64,000 nt of DNA from CAXXOK01 sp001604115 (GTDB lineage: Bacteria; Bacillota; Clostridia; Christensenellales; Aristaeellaceae): assembly GCA_034928535.1 (NCBI GenBank), contig JAYFOV010000043.1, forward strand, positions 1 to 64,000, given 5' to 3'. This document shows, one piece after another, positions 44,078 through 52,968 of this stretch. Each line of letters starts with the position of its first letter. The stretch's first letter is position 1. The notes beneath the pieces are model-generated. The model was not told the origin of the DNA, did no database searches, and saw only the letters and a program-made list of their open reading frames with translations. Position numbers and translations under genes: made by a program.

Positions 44078-44950
44078 TCATCCCTGCTCAGTTTCGCGTT
44101 CCATTTCCCGAACTTCCTTGGCGCGTTTTGAATACTCCGCAATCATGTTATCGAGATTTTTTGCAAACAATCGGTCGATGGCTCCAGTAATATTGCCGTC
44201 ACTACAGTTCGCGTTTACTGAGCTTTTCAATTGCCCAAACCCATCTGCGGAAGCTTCGATGTCGCCTGTCAACGAAATACTATATAATGCACCCCGCCAA
44301 GCATGAAGAAATGAGGAGCAGAATCCGCATTTCTCAGCGGTCAGGCGGGAATAGTACGCTGCTGTAACCGTTGCCATTTCTGTGTCAAATGCTTTGTAAT
44401 ATTTCCTGAAAAGCTCGTCGTGTGCATTGAAACCTTCCTCCTTCATCTCTGAAATATACTGTAACCTGTTCTTATAGTGCTGCTCATACTGCCTGAAGTT
44501 TTCGATGCGCATGTATACTTGTTTTTCTTCAGGCAGCATTTTATAATCGCCCTCATTAGAAATCATTGAGTGCCCATTCGGTTCATCTATTTCACCATTG
44601 TGTATTTTGGCAATACGCGTATTAATCGCCCCTAGCACCTTGGTGTTGTCAATTTCTCCCGGTAACACTATGTCGAACACTCTGGCTTGTATTTGCATCT
44701 TGATGAGTGCAATATACTCATCCATCGTTAGTGAGCCGGAATACGCCTTTTCTAGGACTATCGGGAAGCCGGCGTTGAACGTATCGTCATCCAAATCAAA
44801 TATTGAGTAAATCAAGACCTTGTCTTCAGGCTTGAGGCCTTCCATTTTTCTGAAATAGGAAGCCAATTCCTCTTCAACATCCGACTGAACCCACGCACCC
44901 TCAGTTAACCAACGACGGCAGGAGAATATAACATATCCACTACTGCCCAA
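44078..44950 (-). CDS. Hypothetical protein, 5' end lost at a junction
   Basis: The open frame encodes 290 residues. The first nine codons lie in DNA that codes for the phage portal on the other strand, so the native start is missing; native sequence begins about at FSCRRWLTEGAWVQSD. The body is acidic and helical, with a CGFCSSFLHAWRGALYS segment near residue 208. I recognise no family. Base composition is lower in GC than the backbone, suggesting acquired DNA. Confidence 0.6.
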   Translation of the reverse strand: MGSSGYVIFSCRRWLTEGAWVQSDVEEELASYFRKMEGLKPEDKVLIYSIFDLDDDTFNAGFPIVLEKAYSGSLTMDEYIALIKMQIQARVFDIVLPGEIDNTKVLGAINTRIAKIHNGEIDEPNGHSMISNEGDYKMLPEEKQVYMRIENFRQYEQHYKNRLQYISEMKEEGFNAHDELFRKYYKAFDTEMATVTAAYYSRLTAEKCGFCSSFLHAWRGALYSISLTGDIEASADGFGQLKSSVNANCSDGNITGAIDRLFAKNLDNMIAEYSKRAKEVREMERETEQG

Positions 44951-45842
44951 TAAAATGGATGTCAGCCGCGCGCCAAACGGCGAACTCCGCTACACCTACT
45001 ATCGGGATGTGGATGAGAGTGGGCTGAGACCCAAGGGCGGGTACGTCACGCTGCGCAAGGACGAGGTACTGCATATCCCCGGTTTGGGGTTTGACGGCCT
45101 GATCGGTTACAGCCCCATTGCCATGGCCAAGAATGCCATCGGTATGGCTCTGGCCACGGAGGAGTACGGCGCGAGCTTCTTTGCCAATGGCGCCAACCCC
45201 GGCGGGGTGCTCGAGCATCCGGGGGTCATCAAGGATGTGCAGCGGGTCAAAGACAGCTGGAACGCGGCGTATCAAGGCAGCGGCAACGCCCATCGCGTGG
45301 CAGTGCTGGAAGAGGGCATGAAGTTTCAGGCCATCGGCATTCCCCCAGAACAAGCCCAGTTTTTGGAGACGCGCAAGTTCCAGATCAATGAGATCGCCCG
45401 TATTTTCCGCGTCCCGCCCCATATGGTTGGTGATCTGGAGAAGAGCAGTTTTTCAAATATCGAGCAGCAGTCACTGGAATTTGTCAAATTCACGCTGGAT
45501 CCCTGGGTGGTGCGGTGGGAACAGGCACTCAGTCAAGCGCTACTGCTGCCTTCCGAAAAAAGCGACGTCTTCATTCGCTTCAACCTGGACGGCTTACTTC
45601 GAGGCGATTATGCTAGCCGGATGACCGGTTACGCCACCGGCAGGCAGAACGGTTGGCTCTCCGCCAACGATATCCGCGAGCTGGAGGACATGAACCGCAT
45701 CCCGGCATCCGAAGGGGGCGACCTTTTCCTCGTGAACGGGAGTATGACCAAATTAGTCCAGGCAGGTGCATTCGCAGGCAAGGCAAGCCCTGTAAAGCAA
45801 GCCACACAACGAAAACACAAGGAGGAACCCAATGAAAAGTAA
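44934..45842 (+). pseudogene. Phage portal protein, HK97 type, 5'-truncated
   Basis: Homology starts abruptly at YPLLPNKMDVSRAPNG, which in full portals is preceded by more than 100 residues. The remaining 302 codons hold YVTLRKDEVLHIPGLGFDG, SFFANGANPGGVLEHPG and FQINEIARIFRVPPHMVGD, all typical of HK97-like portals through which DNA enters the capsid. An ATG at 44955 could start a shortened protein but has no good site. The stop overlaps the protease start, the normal phage order. Confidence 0.88.
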
Positions 45843-46551
45843 GCATTTCTGGAGTTGGATTCGGGATGAAACCGAACTGGAATCTCGCACGCTGTATCTG
45901 AACGGCGTGATCGCGGAGGAAAGCTGGTTTTCAGATGAAGTAACGCCAGCCGCCTTCAAGGCCGATCTCACTTCCGGCAGCGGACCGATCACCGTCTGGA
46001 TCAACTCAGTCGGCGGCGACTGTGTCGCGGCAGCCCAGATCTACAACATGCTCATGGAATACCCGCACGATGTGACGGTGAAGATCGACGGCATCGCAGC
46101 CAGCGCGGCTTCGGTGATTGCCATGGCGGGCACGCGCGTGCTCATGTCGCCGACATCGCTTCTCATGCTGCATAACCCTTTCACCGTCGCCATGGGTGAC
46201 AGCGAAGAGATGCGTAAAGCGATCCAATTGCTGGATGAGGTGAAGGAGTCCATCATCAACGCATATGCCATCAAAACCGGGCTTTCGCGCACAAAACTCT
46301 CCAACCTCATGGATTCGGAGACGTGGATGAACGCAAACAAGGCGCTGGAGCTTGGTTTTTGTGATGAAATCATGTTCCAGCCCGATGCGCATGCGGAACC
46401 AGTGGAGAACAGTTTCGTGTTCTCCCGCCGTGCGGTCACCAACAGCCTGCTGGATAAGCTCCGCGCCAAGGTTCCCAAACCCCCGGCAGCAATAGAACAG
46501 CCCAGGACAAAAGCGTCAGACCTCGACAAGAGGCTGGCGCTTTTAAAGTAA
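45832..46551 (+). CDS. Phage head maturation protease, ClpP-like
   Basis: 239 residues of the S14/ClpP type used by HK97-like phages to trim the capsid scaffold. The oxyanion strand INSVGGDCVAAAQIYNML, the nucleophile serine in DGIAASAASVIAMAG and the catalytic-histidine region LLMLHNPFTVAMGD are intact, so this gene alone in the head module looks functional. It overlaps the portal by 11 nt and lies 23 nt before the capsid gene. Confidence 0.92.
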   Translation: MKSKHFWSWIRDETELESRTLYLNGVIAEESWFSDEVTPAAFKADLTSGSGPITVWINSVGGDCVAAAQIYNMLMEYPHDVTVKIDGIAASAASVIAMAGTRVLMSPTSLLMLHNPFTVAMGDSEEMRKAIQLLDEVKESIINAYAIKTGLSRTKLSNLMDSETWMNANKALELGFCDEIMFQPDAHAEPVENSFVFSRRAVTNSLLDKLRAKVPKPPAAIEQPRTKASDLDKRLALLK

Positions 46552-46574
46552 CAGGACGAAAGATGGAGGTACAC

Positions 46575-47762
46575 ATGAATCAGATTTTGACCCTGCGCGA
46601 AAAGCGCGCCAAGGCATGGGACGCCGCGAAGGCGTTTCTGGACACCAAACGCGGCATGGACGGTCTGCTCTCCGCCGAGGATGTGGCCACGTATGAAAAG
46701 ATGGAGGCCGATGTGGTCAGCCTCGGCAAGGAGATCGACCGGTTGGAGCGGCAAGCTAGCCTTGACCGGGAGCTTTCCCTGCCCACGACCAATCCCATCA
46801 CCAATCAGCCTGCCGCAGGCGGCAAGGCCAAGGATGGCCGCGCGTCCGACGAGTATACGCGCTCCTTCTGGGCGCTCATGCGCAACAAGAGCGTGAGCCA
46901 TGAAGTGTACAATGCCCTCAAGATCGGTCAGGACGATCACGGCGGCTTCCTGGCTCCGGATGAATTCCAGCGCACGCTGCTGGAAGCCCTGCAGGAGCAG
47001 AACATCTTCCGTCAGCTCGCGCACGTGATCACTACCAGTTCCGGCGACCGCAAGATCCCCGTCGTGGCCAGCAAGGGTACGGCGGCGTGGATTGACGAGG
47101 AGGCGGCCTACCCCGAAAGCGACGAGACCTTCGGTCTGGTGTCTATCGGCGCGTATAAGCTCGCGACCATGATCAAGGTGAGCGAAGAGTTGCTCAACGA
47201 CGGCGTGTTTGATATCGCAGCCTACATCGCCACAGAGTTTGCCCGTCGTATCGGCGCTGCCGAAGAGGAAGCTTTCTTTACCGGCAACGGCACCGGCAAG
47301 CCCACGGGCATCCTGAACGCTACCGGCGGCGCAGAACTGGGCGTCACCACGGCGGGCGCGACCGCGATCACCATGGACGAGGTGATGGACTTGTTCTACG
47401 CCCTGCGCTCGCCGTATCGCCGCAATGCCAACTTCCTCATGAACGACGCCACGGTGAAGGCGCTGCGCAAGCTCAAGAACGCTAGCGGCGACTATGCGAA
47501 CCAACCCGCTGAAGGTGGCGAGGAAGAATCGGCGCTGGATCTGGGCACACGGCTCCTGCGCGTTACACCGGGGCAGCCGCTGATGCGCGGTAGCGACGTG
47601 TTGGCTGTGCAGACGCGCCTGCTGGCCAAGGGGTACGCGCCTGGCAAGCTGGACGGGGTATATGGGAATATCACCAAGGCTGCGGTGGTAGCCTTGCAAA
47701 CGGCCTGCGGCATCAAGGCGGATGGCATTGTGGGGCCGGATACGCGGGTGTTTTTACGATAG
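46575..47762 (+). CDS. Chimera: phage major capsid protein (N-terminal part) fused to endolysin peptidoglycan-binding domain
   Basis: 395 residues in one uninterrupted frame. Residues 1-307 are an HK97-type capsid: the coiled delta domain, then the mature N-arm (SDEYTRSFWALM), GGFLAPDEFQ, TGNGTGKPTGIL and NFLMNDATVKALRKLKNASGDY. Capsid homology stops there (about 47495), where the family normally continues for another 80 or so residues. The rest is GTRLLRVTPGQPLMRGSDV then LDGVYGNITKAAVVALQ, a PG_binding_1 domain from a lysin tail. An internal deletion would produce this. ATG at 46575 follows GGAGG. Confidence 0.88.
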   Translation: MNQILTLREKRAKAWDAAKAFLDTKRGMDGLLSAEDVATYEKMEADVVSLGKEIDRLERQASLDRELSLPTTNPITNQPAAGGKAKDGRASDEYTRSFWALMRNKSVSHEVYNALKIGQDDHGGFLAPDEFQRTLLEALQEQNIFRQLAHVITTSSGDRKIPVVASKGTAAWIDEEAAYPESDETFGLVSIGAYKLATMIKVSEELLNDGVFDIAAYIATEFARRIGAAEEEAFFTGNGTGKPTGILNATGGAELGVTTAGATAITMDEVMDLFYALRSPYRRNANFLMNDATVKALRKLKNASGDYANQPAEGGEEESALDLGTRLLRVTPGQPLMRGSDVLAVQTRLLAKGYAPGKLDGVYGNITKAAVVALQTACGIKADGIVGPDTRVFLR

Positions 47763-47879
47763 TCTTCAGCAACCGGAATTGCATATAGATTTCTACCGCC
47801 AGATGAGTAGATCGTCTGGCGGTTCTTTTTTCCCCGTTAACTTTCGACGTTTTCACGGCCTCTTGTCGGAGGGATGTAT

Positions 47880-48287
47880 ATGACGATTATCCAGAAACGG
47901 AAAGTGGTTTACCTGCGGGAGAAGGGCGAAAGCTATGCGGCGATTGCTTCGGCCATCGGGGCATCTGAGAACACAGTGAAATCCTACTGCCGTAGAAACG
48001 GTCTTGGTTCGGGAGCTGTTGTACAGAGAAAGCAAGCGGTTGGGGAAGCTTGCGGCTATTGCGGCGAGCCGCTTCATCACACGCCGGGCGCGAAGAAAAA
48101 GCGGTTCTGCTCGGATCAGTGCCGTATGAAGTGGTGGGCGAAGCATCCGGAAGCGCTCCACAGGAAGGCTATCTATAATTTTACCTGCCCAACCTGCGGT
48201 AAGCCGTTCGATAGCTACGGAAATGCCCATCGCCAATACTGCTCCAGAACCTGTTATGGTTTGGCCAGGAGACAGTGTAATGGATAA
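47880..48287 (+). CDS. HTH and zinc-ribbon protein of a recombinase cassette
   Basis: 135 residues. A helix-turn-helix (YLREKGESYAAIASAIGASENTVKSYCRR) is followed by two cysteine clusters, CGYCGEPL...FCSDQC and FTCPTCGKPF...YCSRTC. Proteins like this, often labelled sigma-70-like, precede small SHOCT-like proteins and serine recombinases at prophage ends in Clostridia. ATG at 47880 has GGAGGG 6 nt upstream, whereas the ATG at 47874 directly abuts it. Confidence 0.8.
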   Translation: MTIIQKRKVVYLREKGESYAAIASAIGASENTVKSYCRRNGLGSGAVVQRKQAVGEACGYCGEPLHHTPGAKKKRFCSDQCRMKWWAKHPEALHRKAIYNFTCPTCGKPFDSYGNAHRQYCSRTCYGLARRQCNG

Positions 48288-48462
48288 GATGGAAGCGGTA
48301 TTTCGGTATCAAACTGCCCTAGCGATCATGAGAAACATGGTGGCTAAAGGGATTCTTAGCCCCGAGGATTTGCCCGCTGTATCGGACACACTCGCCCAAA
48401 AGTACGGTTTATCATTGTGCAGTATATTCCTCGATTCGGACTTGCTATGTCGGGAAAGCTGA
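48280..48462 (+). CDS. Small SHOCT-like protein
   Basis: A 60-residue product overlapping the previous stop by 8 nt. MVAKGILSPEDLPAVSDTLAQKYGLS resembles the SHOCT helical hairpin found between the HTH protein and the recombinase in this type of cassette. Function unknown. Confidence 0.65.
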   Translation: MDKMEAVFRYQTALAIMRNMVAKGILSPEDLPAVSDTLAQKYGLSLCSIFLDSDLLCRES

Positions 48463-48492
48463 GCCAATATGCCATGATGACAGGAGGGCATT

Positions 48493-48684
48493 ATGGGCAG
48501 AAAGATAACAAAACTGGCGGTTTCGGAGACAATCCCAACTCGGAAAAAAGTGGCCGCCTACGCACGGGTATCCTGTGGCAAGGATGAAATGCTGCACTCG
48601 CTCGCGGCACAGGTCAGTTATTACAAGGAATTCATCCAAAGCCAGTCAGGCTGGGACTTCGCGGGGGTATATGCCGACGAATAG
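48493..48684 (+). pseudogene. Serine recombinase, N-terminal fragment
   Basis: 63 codons matching the start of large serine recombinases: KKVAAYARVSCGKDEM (with the catalytic serine position), HSLAAQVSYYKEFIQSQSGW and FAGVYADE, then a TAG. Full proteins have over 450 residues. The frame ends next to a rho-independent terminator, suggesting that the body was deleted. The ribosome-binding site and ATG are intact. The element cannot be mobilised by this gene. Confidence 0.83.
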
Positions 48685-48710
48685 ACGTCTTATCCGGAAC
48701 AATCAACCGT

Positions 48711-48735
48711 CCGGCAGCGATGCCGGATCTTTTTT
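48711..48735 (+). terminator. Terminator after recombinase fragment
   Basis: CCGGCA-GCGA-TGCCGG followed by ATCTTTTTT. Confidence 0.85.
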
Positions 48736-48760
48736 ACGCCCTCAACGTCTCCTAAAAATA

Positions 48761-48786
48761 AAGTTTGGTATTTGCATACCAAACTT
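48761..48786. promoter_or_regulatory. Operator-like palindrome upstream of an interrupted gene
   Basis: AAGTTTGGTA, a 6-nt spacer and TACCAAACTT: perfect 10-bp arms. It sits 11 nt upstream of the -35 box of the promoter at 48798-48826 and resembles a dimeric repressor site. Confidence 0.6.
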
Positions 48787-48797
48787 CAAATACTATA

Positions 48798-48826
48798 TTG
48801 ACATCGAAGCCGTGAGATGATATACT
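48798..48826 (+). promoter_or_regulatory. Strong promoter before IS21 insertion
   Basis: TTGACA, a 17-nt spacer and TATACT. It points towards a short reading frame that runs into the insertion sequence. Confidence 0.82.
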
Positions 48827-48866
48827 GCATTTGGAAACGAAAACAGGGGCATGGAGGATGTTCGAA

Positions 48867-48903
48867 ATGTTAAGCTATATGGACATTTTCAGGGGCGCAA
48901 TAC
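48867..48903 (+). pseudogene. 5' stub of a gene cut by the IS21 element
   Basis: ATG at 48867 with GGAGG 9 nt upstream begins MLSYMDIFRGAI and then enters the left end of the insertion sequence, where the frame stops at 48951-48953. The promoter and palindrome upstream suggest that a regulated gene stood here. An open stretch of 38 codons just right of the element (51353-51469) could be its remainder but has no recognisable homology. Confidence 0.45.
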
Positions 48904-48971
48904 TGTTACTGTCAAGCAGAATTCCCCGTAAAATGGCAAACAAAAATCCCTAGTTTGGAAGGATAATCGGG

Positions 48972-49703
48972 TTAGAAAATCTCCTTTCTGTGAGCGAGTC
49001 TGTAGGAGTTGTCGGAGAAGGAGAGGACCTGGCATTTGTGCGTAAGGCGGTCGAGAAGCGCGGTGGCAAGGATAGGATCGCCAAGGAGGTCAGCCCAACC
49101 ATCGAAGCCCTTGTTGGATGTAATGACGACGGAGGTATTCTCGTAGAGCTGGGAGATGAGCTGGAAGAAGAGGTTGGCTTCCACCCTGGAGATGGGGAGA
49201 TACCCGAGTTCGTCAATAATGAGCAGGTCGGCCTCCTTGATCCACTTGATACGGGCCTGGGAGTTTCTTGAGATTTCAGCTGTCTTAAGGATATGGATGA
49301 GGGAATCCATGGAAGCGAAGAAGACCTTGTAGCCTTGCTGCAGGGCCCTGTTGCCAATGGCGAGGGCGATGTGCGTCTTGCCGGTCCCGGGTGGGCCGAT
49401 GAGGATGAGGTTGTAGACTCCCTCAATCCAGTTGAGATTGGCGAGCTGCTGGAGCTGCCAGGGGGTGAGGCCCTGCTGGAAGTCGGTGTCGAAGGAGTCG
49501 AAGTCTTTGAAAGTGGGGATCTGCGCCTGCTTGATTCTGCGTTCCTGCGCCTTCTGCTCGCGGTAGGCGACTTCCGCCCGGAGGCAGTCAAGCAGGAACT
49601 GCTCGTTTGAAACAGGTTCAGAGAGGAAGTCAAACGAACGCTGCGCAAGATTCGTGAGGGCGAGCTGCCTGGCAAGGGTGCGGATTTCAGCGACAGGATT
49701 CAT
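48972..49703 (-). CDS. istB: IS21 helper ATPase IstB
   Basis: A 243-residue AAA+ ATPase related to DnaC, with Walker A ILIGPPGTGKTHIALAIG, Walker B LLIIDELGYLPIS and sensor VVITSNKGFDGW. It assists the transposase in target capture. The start overlaps the istA stop by 4 nt (ATGA), the conserved IS21 arrangement. Confidence 0.95.
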   Translation of the reverse strand: MNPVAEIRTLARQLALTNLAQRSFDFLSEPVSNEQFLLDCLRAEVAYREQKAQERRIKQAQIPTFKDFDSFDTDFQQGLTPWQLQQLANLNWIEGVYNLILIGPPGTGKTHIALAIGNRALQQGYKVFFASMDSLIHILKTAEISRNSQARIKWIKEADLLIIDELGYLPISRVEANLFFQLISQLYENTSVVITSNKGFDGWADLLGDPILATALLDRLTHKCQVLSFSDNSYRLAHRKEIF

Positions 49704-51268
49704 CGCGGATCGCCGCCTTTCAGCAGGCTGGAGTAGGCCTGGATCGGACGCTGGCTGGCGACGACCAGGCTGTATTTCAGCGGCAGCATCACAGGCGCAA
49801 GCCGAGGCGGTTCAGGCTTGGATTTGAAGTATTCCAGGGTATCGCGGAAATCGGATGCACCGAACAGCCCGCGCTCCAGGCAGTAAGCGACGGCCGTATC
49901 CAGGTCCTCCGGTGTGGACAGCCGCTGCAGCCTGATCAGCCAGTTCATCTGGTCTTTGGCGTAGCGGGGTTTTCTCTGAAGAATGCCTTCCACGAATCGT
50001 TCGGACAGTTCCGTGTCGCCGAACCCCTGAAGCACCTGGCGCCGCAGGTCAATCAATTTCTGGTGGCGAGGGCGGTCGGCATGTGAGGTGCGCACCAGCT
50101 TGCCCACGCCCAGCGACAGCGTGTGCGTCTGCAACAGCTCGTCACTTTCCTGGTCGAAGAACCGCACCATGCCCGCCTCTTCTTCCGCCTCGATTCGCAC
50201 CTTCCGGCCCGGCTGGTAAGTGCCCAGGGGCATTTGGTAGCGGTTCTGGCGATACACCACCACGTTGGTTTTCCGCACCGCCGCCAGCCTGGGCAGCAGC
50301 ATGCGTCCACCCAGCTCCGGCACCCGCGCAAGGTGTTTTTGCTCTTCCTGGAACATCACCCTGGGCACCATCTTTGTCGTCTCATGCACCTGGGCGTTAC
50401 CCGTCCTGTCCAGCCACGACAGTCCGTCGCTGTTCAGCCGACTGATCCCATGAAACACACGGCATGACAGGAAGTTGCGCTTGATGTACTTTACCACTGC
50501 TTCTATTTTGCCCTTGCTTTCCGGATCGTACCCACGGCACAGCCGTATCGAGAATCCAGCGTATTGCCGGTAGTTCTCGAACGCTTCGGTAAAGATGATA
50601 TCCCCCGCGTTCTCGCTTACCACCATGACCCGATCCTGGTCGTACACAATTTCACAAGGCCGCCCGCCAAAGTACTGGAATGCCTGGTCATGGGCCTCGA
50701 TGAATGTCTGCGCCGTAAAAGGCTCAAGTTGAAAGCATGTATACTTGTACCTGGATGCGCTCAGCACCATGGCAAAGATGTACACCCTCACGTTCTTGCC
50801 GTACGAGTCTTGCATCGTCTGCTGTCCCATGTCCACCTGACCCTGCAGACCCAGAGGCAATTCTTCTACCTCGCAGTACTGCCGGATCTTCCCCGGAGCC
50901 GGGATCCCTTCCGCGTCCCGCAGGTTGCATACATACAGCCGTACCGTCCGGTATGATGGCGCAAATCCATGGAAATTCTCCAATAGATGGTCGTAGATGA
51001 TGGCGCTGGTGATCTCAGAGTGATTCCGCAACTGCTCCAGCACGAAGTCTCGGTAGGGATCCATGATCTTCGACCGTTCCTTCGTCTCCAGCAGATAGGT
51101 GCTGTACTCCGCCTCGGTCATCTCCCAGTACTTCCGTACCGTCTTCGTATCGATCCCCAGTTCCCGCGCCGCCCGCTGTTTCTTGTATCCCTTCCGTCTC
51201 AGTTCCTGTATCTTCACGTACATCGCTGTCCCTACCATTCCGGCCACCTCGGTTGTATACTCTATCAT
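49700..51268 (-). CDS. istA: IS21 transposase IstA
   Basis: A 522-residue DDE transposase. An N-terminal HTH (IQELRRKGYKKQRAARELGIDTKTVRKYW) is followed by the catalytic core, with aspartates in GQVDMGQQT and CEIVYDQDRV and the glutamate in ESKGKIEAVVKYIKRNFL. A C-terminal beta domain follows. Length is normal and the frame is unbroken, so the element may be active. A start at MYVKIQEL, slightly inside, is possible. Confidence 0.95.
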   Translation of the reverse strand: MIEYTTEVAGMVGTAMYVKIQELRRKGYKKQRAARELGIDTKTVRKYWEMTEAEYSTYLLETKERSKIMDPYRDFVLEQLRNHSEITSAIIYDHLLENFHGFAPSYRTVRLYVCNLRDAEGIPAPGKIRQYCEVEELPLGLQGQVDMGQQTMQDSYGKNVRVYIFAMVLSASRYKYTCFQLEPFTAQTFIEAHDQAFQYFGGRPCEIVYDQDRVMVVSENAGDIIFTEAFENYRQYAGFSIRLCRGYDPESKGKIEAVVKYIKRNFLSCRVFHGISRLNSDGLSWLDRTGNAQVHETTKMVPRVMFQEEQKHLARVPELGGRMLLPRLAAVRKTNVVVYRQNRYQMPLGTYQPGRKVRIEAEEEAGMVRFFDQESDELLQTHTLSLGVGKLVRTSHADRPRHQKLIDLRRQVLQGFGDTELSERFVEGILQRKPRYAKDQMNWLIRLQRLSTPEDLDTAVAYCLERGLFGASDFRDTLEYFKSKPEPPRLAPVMLPLKYSLVVASQRPIQAYSSLLKGGDPR

Positions 51269-51646
51269 CCAAGTATAATCCGTGGCCTTTTATTTGGAGT
51301 ATAGTAGGGATTTTTGTTTGCCACAAACCTGCCATTTTAGTTTACCAGTTACAAAACGCCTCCGGACGAGACGGAACGGTTGAAGCGACGAATCCAGGAA
51401 CGTTCCCACACCACATTTTCGTCTGCCTGGGAAAAAGCGACCAAATCAAGTTGTAGTTTGAAGGAATAGCGCAGTATATATCGAAATAATTCCGAGATAC
51501 CAAATGTGGTCGAACTGTTTGTGCCGGTGGGACAACCGAACTCTGGGAACTCCAGAAATCACCACGCACATGAAATGCTCTAATATCGCCACTATCTGGT
51601 TCGACGTGCCTGATCAAACAAATAACAACGCCTAATGGAGTGAGCC
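51269..51646. other. IS21 right end and region upstream of ClC gene
   Basis: A 378-bp stretch containing the right terminal repeats of the insertion sequence (to 51353) and a 38-codon open remnant (51353-51469). The remainder has no gene, and no clear promoter for the channel gene is visible. Confidence 0.5.
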
Positions 51647-52864
51647 ATGAAAAATCAAGGGAAAATGGTGCTTATTGGATGTGTGCTGGGTGCGGTACTC
51701 GGCGTGCTGATCTGGATCTATCTGTATCTCGTGCACGAGATGACCCATCTGCTGTGGGTCTACATGCCGGGCAAGATCGGGTTTGCGTATTATCCCATTG
51801 CGCTGTGCCTGCTTGGAGGCGTCCTCATCGGCCTGATGCAGAAGAATTTTGGACGATATCCCAAGGAACTCGAAGATGTGATGACCGATTACAAATTGAA
51901 CCGAGCGGTGCGCTATGACAACCTGTACATCGTAGCGTTGGCTGCGTTCCTACCGCTGGTATTCGGGGGCTCTATCGGCCCCGAGGCAGGCCTGACAGGA
52001 ATCATCATGGGACTGTGCTGCTGGATCGGCGATCATATCAAGTCCATGGCAAAAGAAGATCGCAGTTTCCGTGAAATCGGTCTGTCAGCAACGCTTGCGC
52101 TGATTTTCATCAACCCACTGTTCGGGCTGATAAGTCCTATGGAGTTTGACGGCGACGTAGAGATCCCGCGCGCCCGCAAGATCCTGATCAATCTGGCTTC
52201 GGTTTCCTCTGCAATGCTCGCCTATCTGTCCCTGCGCAACTGGCTGGGCGGCGGACTGGGCATCGTGAAGTTTTCCGGCCTGCAAGTAGGGACTTCCGAA
52301 TGGCTGGCACTGCTGCCGATTGCGTTGTTTGGCTGTGCTGTCGGCTATGTATATTTTGGGGTAAGCAAGCTGATCAAGGTGATTTTGAAGCCGTTCGCTG
52401 CGCGCCCTGTGACGCTTGCGATTGTGGGCGGTTGCCTTCTGGGCATCGCCGGGCTGCTATTTCCCCAAGTACTGTTTTCTGGCGAGGCGCAACTGCGTGA
52501 CCTGCAGGAACAGTGGCAGGGTATGGCGCTATGGGTGCTGCTGTTCAGCGGATTTGGGAAATTCGTGATCACCGAAATTTGCTTTGAGTCAGGCTGGCGC
52601 GGAGGCAAGATTTTCCCTCTAATCTTCTCAGGAGTGTGCCTTGGATATGCCGTCTCCTTCGCTTTTCCTGTGAATCCAATCTTCAGCCTATGCGTTGTCA
52701 CGGCCGTCCTGCTTGCCATGGTCATCCGCAAGCCGCTCGCGGTTTCTGTGCTGCTACTGCTTTGCTTCCCATTTGAAGCATTGATCTTCATCGTGCCCGC
52801 GGCGTGCCTAGGCAGCATTCTTCCGATTCCTAAAGCTATACGCCGCCACAAAACAGCGACATAA
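51647..52864 (+). CDS. ClC-family chloride channel or antiporter
   Basis: 405 residues with about ten membrane helices. The selectivity motif appears as FGGSIGPEAGLTG (around residue 108), and FGKFVITEICFESGWRGGKIFPLIF matches the second conserved region with GGxxxP-like residues. The N terminus is shorter than EcClC. ATG has GGAG 7 nt upstream. It stands alone between the IS21 element and a tRNA gene, and could be cargo or a backbone gene. Confidence 0.88.
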   Translation: MKNQGKMVLIGCVLGAVLGVLIWIYLYLVHEMTHLLWVYMPGKIGFAYYPIALCLLGGVLIGLMQKNFGRYPKELEDVMTDYKLNRAVRYDNLYIVALAAFLPLVFGGSIGPEAGLTGIIMGLCCWIGDHIKSMAKEDRSFREIGLSATLALIFINPLFGLISPMEFDGDVEIPRARKILINLASVSSAMLAYLSLRNWLGGGLGIVKFSGLQVGTSEWLALLPIALFGCAVGYVYFGVSKLIKVILKPFAARPVTLAIVGGCLLGIAGLLFPQVLFSGEAQLRDLQEQWQGMALWVLLFSGFGKFVITEICFESGWRGGKIFPLIFSGVCLGYAVSFAFPVNPIFSLCVVTAVLLAMVIRKPLAVSVLLLLCFPFEALIFIVPAACLGSILPIPKAIRRHKTAT

Positions 52865-52968
52865 TTCAAATCGCCAAAGGAGGGGTACCTATATCTGTTA
52901 CCTCTCCTTTGACCTGGCCCTGGTAGAGCGGACAATGGTCATTTCTCGCCAATCCCCCCCAATTTCGT

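Larger units (their letters stand above)
48904..51353 (-). mobile_element. IS21-family insertion sequence
   Basis: About 2.45 kb. The outer ends are TGTTACTG on the left and the complement of TGTAACTG on the right. Inside, an 18-nt perfect inverted repeat (48935-48952 and 51305-51322) and a 9-nt one (TAAAATGGC, 48929-48937 and 51331-51339) form the multiple terminal transposase sites typical of IS21. It carries overlapping istA and istB, both intact. No clear target duplication is visible: CAATAC lies to the left and AAACGC to the right. Confidence 0.9.

Noticed and set aside
46041..47699. A 552-codon antisense frame across the phage protease and capsid genes
   Set aside because: Conserved phage proteins occupy the plus strand; the antisense frame has no recognisable motif.
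48990..49610. Plus-strand frames opposite istB
   Set aside because: Mirror frames of the IstB ATPase, which has intact Walker motifs on the minus strand.
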